NCBI GenBank assembly: GCA_030684775.1
Contig: JAUXXW010000098.1
Span: 1 to 35,213 of the forward strand
DNA: 35,213 nucleotides
Origin: Pseudomonadota bacterium
GTDB taxonomy: Bacteria; Pseudomonadota; Gammaproteobacteria; Burkholderiales; Thiobacillaceae
Reading direction: 5' to 3'
The notes beneath the pieces are model-generated. The model was not told the DNA's origin and ran no database searches. It saw nothing but the letters and a program-made list of their open reading frames with translations. Each line of letters opens with the position of its first letter. The first letter of the stretch is position 1. Below, piece by piece: positions 32,838-35,213 of this stretch. A program made the position numbers and the translations under genes.

Positions 32838-33491
32838 ATGTTCCAGTTCTCCGCTTCCACCGCCGTCAATCTGGCGCTCTCCGTCCTTATCCTGTTCTCT
32901 CTGATTACCTGGACGATGATCTTCGCCAAGGGCTGGCTGCAATGGCAGTTGCGCAAGTCCAATGCCGCCTTTGCCAAGCGCTTCTGGCAGGCCGCCGATC
33001 TGGAAGCGGCGGAGGTTGTCGCCAAGCAGGCCGACAGCCCGCTGGCGCGGCTGGCCAAGGCGGGATTCGACACCCTGAACTCACTCGGCGACCGCCAGAC
33101 CCTGGCGCACGCGGGCGACCGTCAAGCGGTGCTGGAACGCGGCCTCTCGCAGCAGGTGAAGAAGGAGCAACACAAGCTGGAAGCCGGCCTCATGCTGCTC
33201 GCCAGCATCGGCAGCACGTCGCCTTTCGTCGGCCTGTTCGGCACCGTCTGGGGCATCATGAATGCGATGGGCAACATCGCCGTGTCCGGCGGCTCCGGCC
33301 TGGAAGTGGTGGCCGGCCCGGTGGGCGACGCGCTGCTCGCCACCGCCATCGGCATCGCCGCCGCGATTCCCGCCGTGCTTGCCTACAACTATGGCGTGCG
33401 CGTCACCCGCCTGATGGTTTCCGAGATGGAAGGCTTCGCCAACGACTTCCTCAGCCTGGCCAGCCAACCCGAAGGCAAGAAGGAGTCCTGA
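32838..33491 (+). CDS. exbB: ExbB/TolQ-family proton channel subunit
   Basis: A 217-residue MotA/TolQ/ExbB protein. I chose the ATG at 32838 (MFQFSASTAVNLALSVLILFSLITW); the extension to 32715 lacks family sequence and would run through the promoter. Three membrane helices are seen: residues 8-30, then after the cytoplasmic loop GLMLLASIGSTSPFVGLFGTVWGIMNAM, and ALLATAIGIAAAIPAVLAYNYGV. The conserved Thr/Ser-lined pore and GLFGTVWGIM motif are present. With ExbD it harvests the proton gradient to drive a TonB-like partner. TolQ is a close alternative; the neighbours favour an Exb-type system. Confidence 0.92.
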   Translation: MFQFSASTAVNLALSVLILFSLITWTMIFAKGWLQWQLRKSNAAFAKRFWQAADLEAAEVVAKQADSPLARLAKAGFDTLNSLGDRQTLAHAGDRQAVLERGLSQQVKKEQHKLEAGLMLLASIGSTSPFVGLFGTVWGIMNAMGNIAVSGGSGLEVVAGPVGDALLATAIGIAAAIPAVLAYNYGVRVTRLMVSEMEGFANDFLSLASQPEGKKES

Positions 33492-33492
33492 G

Positions 33493-33912
33493 ATGGCGAT
33501 CCGCCACGACTCCGATTTCCAGCCCATGAGCGAGATCAACGTCACGCCGCTGGTCGACGTGATGCTGGTGCTGCTGGTGATTTTCATGGTCACCGCGCCG
33601 TTCATCCTGCAATCGGTGAAAGTGCGTCTGCCGGAAACCTCGCCGGTGGCGGCGTTGAAGCCCGCGCCCGCGCTGGTGGTCAGCGTGCGGGCGGATGGCA
33701 TGGTGTTTCTCGGCCGCGATGGAATCGACCTGACGCTCCTGGAAGCGCGCCTGAAAGGTGAAATGGATAAAAACGGTGAACTCACCCTGCAACTGCGCGC
33801 AGATACCGGCGTGCCCTATGGCCGCATCACCGGGGTGATGGCCGCCGCCAGCCGCGCCGGGGTAGCCAAGCTCACCTTCGTCACCGCCGCCGCCCCGCAG
33901 GGGAAAAAGTGA
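33493..33912 (+). CDS. exbD: ExbD/TolR-family proton channel subunit
   Basis: A 139-residue protein with one N-terminal membrane helix carrying the essential Asp22 in NVTPLVDVMLVLLVIFMVTAPF. A periplasmic domain follows (VRLPETSPVAALKPAPALVVSVRADGMVFLGRDGIDL). AAGGAG lies before the ATG. The stop overlaps the start of the TonB-like gene (GTGA). ExbD and ExbB form the motor; ExbD also contacts TonB in the periplasm. Confidence 0.93.
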   Translation: MAIRHDSDFQPMSEINVTPLVDVMLVLLVIFMVTAPFILQSVKVRLPETSPVAALKPAPALVVSVRADGMVFLGRDGIDLTLLEARLKGEMDKNGELTLQLRADTGVPYGRITGVMAAASRAGVAKLTFVTAAAPQGKK

Positions 33913-35213
33913 TTCCAGCCGTTCTCGCACCGGCGGCCGCGCTGCTTGCCCGTCTCGGCCCGGTACTGGCCCGCCTGGAGCCGCGCCACTGGGTCGCCCT
34001 GATCGGCAGCGCCGCGCTGCATCTGGGCGTGTTCCTTGGCCTCAGCCAGGCGCCGCCGCCCCTGCCGCCACCGCTGACCTTCGAGGTCAAGCTGGAGCCG
34101 CCGCCCGCCGTGAAGCAGCCGAAACAACGCCATGTCGAGGCGAAACCCAAGGCCAGCAAGGTGAAAGCAAAGAAACGCCTGGCCAAGAAGAAACCTGTCA
34201 AACCGCGGGCACGCGAGCCGCACACCCTGCAAGCGGAATGGAAAAGCGAGGCCCGGCCGGCCAAGGACACCCCCGCGGTCACCCTGCCGGACGCGCGCGC
34301 CCTCGGTGTCGACCTGGCCCAGGCCATCGGTCGCGCCGCGCCCGCCAAACTGGCCGCCACCAGCTCTCAACCCGGTGCCGCCGGTTCGGCGGCTGCCGCC
34401 CGTGCCAGCGCGGCCAGTTCACTGAGCGAGCCAGGTAGCAAGGCCGGCGCCGGTATGGGCGCGGCCAGCGGTGGCGACCCCGGCATCGCCCTGGCCGCCG
34501 CGCAAGGCCTCGGCAAGACCCAGGCACTCTCCGCCAACAGCGGCGCCGGCGCTCAGGGCAGCGATGCGCTGGCCGGCAGTGCCGCCGCCTCCGGCAACCT
34601 CGCGGCGGCCGCGCTATCCGCCAGCGCCGCCGCCGGTAGTAGTTTGAATCGCGCCGCCAGCGGTGGCGGCCACAGCGTGCAGGCGAGCGATTTCAGTTCA
34701 CAAAACCCCGGCGCCCTGATGGCCGTCGAATCCAGCGGCGAACCCCGAGGCGTGCGCCTGACCATGGCCGGCGTCCTCTCCAGCCCGGCCACGCTGCCCG
34801 CCGGCAACGGCAGTCTGGCCAGCGGCCAGCTCAGCGGCATGGCCGGCCACAGCGCGGCCACGGCGGGCCAGGGCAGCCCGGCCAGCCTGGCCACCGCCGC
34901 CGGCAGCGGACAGCCCGCCGTGGTGGCCGCCGCCGGGCCAACCCACGCGGGTGCCGGCAGCGAAACCAGCACGGCCAGCGAGAGCGCGGCGGCGAGCGGT
35001 GGTTCCGGCGCCGGCAATCTGGCCAGTGCCGCGCCCGGTAGCGCGCCGCACTCCAGCAAGACAACCAGCGGCCAGGGAGGCGACAGCGACGGCGGCAACC
35101 CGGCCACGAGTGCCCTGGCCGCTGCCGCCACCGCGCCGAACGCCGGCAAAACCGCGCTCGCCCGCGTCGGCGCCGGCGACAGTGCCGGCAAGGCGCCGAC
35201 GCCGCGCAAGACC
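33909..35213 (+). CDS. TonB/TolA-like energy transducer with Ala/Gly/Ser-rich linker, C-terminus missing
   Basis: An open frame of 435 codons that leaves the window without a stop. It starts at a GTG overlapping the exbD stop (GTGA). Residues 27-46 are a membrane helix with the TonB-type Ser34-x3-His38 pair (HWVALIGSAALHLGVFLGLS), which couples to ExbB/ExbD. Then come a Pro-rich hinge (APPPLPPPLTFEVKLEPPP) and a Lys/Pro stretch (KQPKQRH...AKKKPVKPRARE) that fit TonB. From about residue 140 to the edge the protein is almost only Ala, Gly, Ser, Thr and some Pro/Asn, a silk-like low-complexity chain at least 290 residues long. The usual TonB C-terminal domain is not in the window. Coupling to the Exb pair is clear; the cargo or receptor is not. 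Confidence 0.88.
   Translation, partial: MIPAVLAPAAALLARLGPVLARLEPRHWVALIGSAALHLGVFLGLSQAPPPLPPPLTFEVKLEPPPAVKQPKQRHVEAKPKASKVKAKKRLAKKKPVKPRAREPHTLQAEWKSEARPAKDTPAVTLPDARALGVDLAQAIGRAAPAKLAATSSQPGAAGSAAAARASAASSLSEPGSKAGAGMGAASGGDPGIALAAAQGLGKTQALSANSGAGAQGSDALAGSAAASGNLAAAALSASAAAGSSLNRAASGGGHSVQASDFSSQNPGALMAVESSGEPRGVRLTMAGVLSSPATLPAGNGSLASGQLSGMAGHSAATAGQGSPASLATAAGSGQPAVVAAAGPTHAGAGSETSTASESAAASGGSGAGNLASAAPGSAPHSSKTTSGQGGDSDGGNPATSALAAAATAPNAGKTALARVGAGDSAGKAPTPRKT

Overview
The window is a GC-rich stretch of a bacterial chromosome, most likely from a betaproteobacterium (Nitrosomonadales or Rhodocyclales-like). The pointers are ubiK divergent from a TorF-porin/glnK/amtB cluster, ubiJ next to ubiB, a betaproteobacterial-type ExbB, and short palindromic repeats scattered between genes. 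These are family-level impressions from reading the sequence; no search was run. I see no rRNA, tRNA, CRISPR array or intact insertion sequence.

Layout, left to right. (1) 1-1804, minus strand: the first codons of a Nudix hydrolase, an M48 zinc-protease lipoprotein with an unusual C-terminal extension, and ubiK. (2) 1897-4661, plus strand: a good sigma-54 promoter with possible NtrC sites, a TorF-family porin, the PII protein GlnK and the ammonium channel AmtB, closed by a strong hairpin terminator. This looks like a nitrogen-regulated operon. (3) 4681-7818: a lone MlaF-like ATPase, a small secreted protein, undecaprenyl-diphosphatase UppP and a small Cys-pair protein. (4) 7844-13524: an MscS channel, a VapBC-type toxin-antitoxin pair with an inverted repeat just upstream, an FAD-dependent oxidoreductase and the helicase UvrD. 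(5) 13664-23805, minus strand: a NamZ-like/DOMON-like coupled pair, then an ion and stress cluster that reads from the right as small membrane protein, AI-2E-type permease, Kef-like antiporter, tandem UspA, YbaN-like protein, Ca2+/Na+ exchanger and a Ca2+-type P-ATPase. (6) 24206-28397: a DUF2062 membrane protein, mtnA (methionine salvage), and ubiJ / YgiT-type zinc finger / ubiB, with the first two overlapping. (7) 28924-32628, minus strand: two unrecognised lipoproteins in one operon, one of them 1016 residues long. (8) 32838 to the end, plus strand: exbB, exbD and the first 435 codons of a TonB/TolA-like protein that becomes an Ala/Gly/Ser-rich low-complexity chain and runs off the window.

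The parts that look least described are the two-lipoprotein operon, the divergent Exb/TonB-like operon beside it with its silk-like linker, and a family of about 75-bp palindromes. Six copies of the palindrome lie in the window, and one of them supplies the last residues and stop codon of the Kef-like protein. Most other genes are housekeeping genes with clear family signatures.
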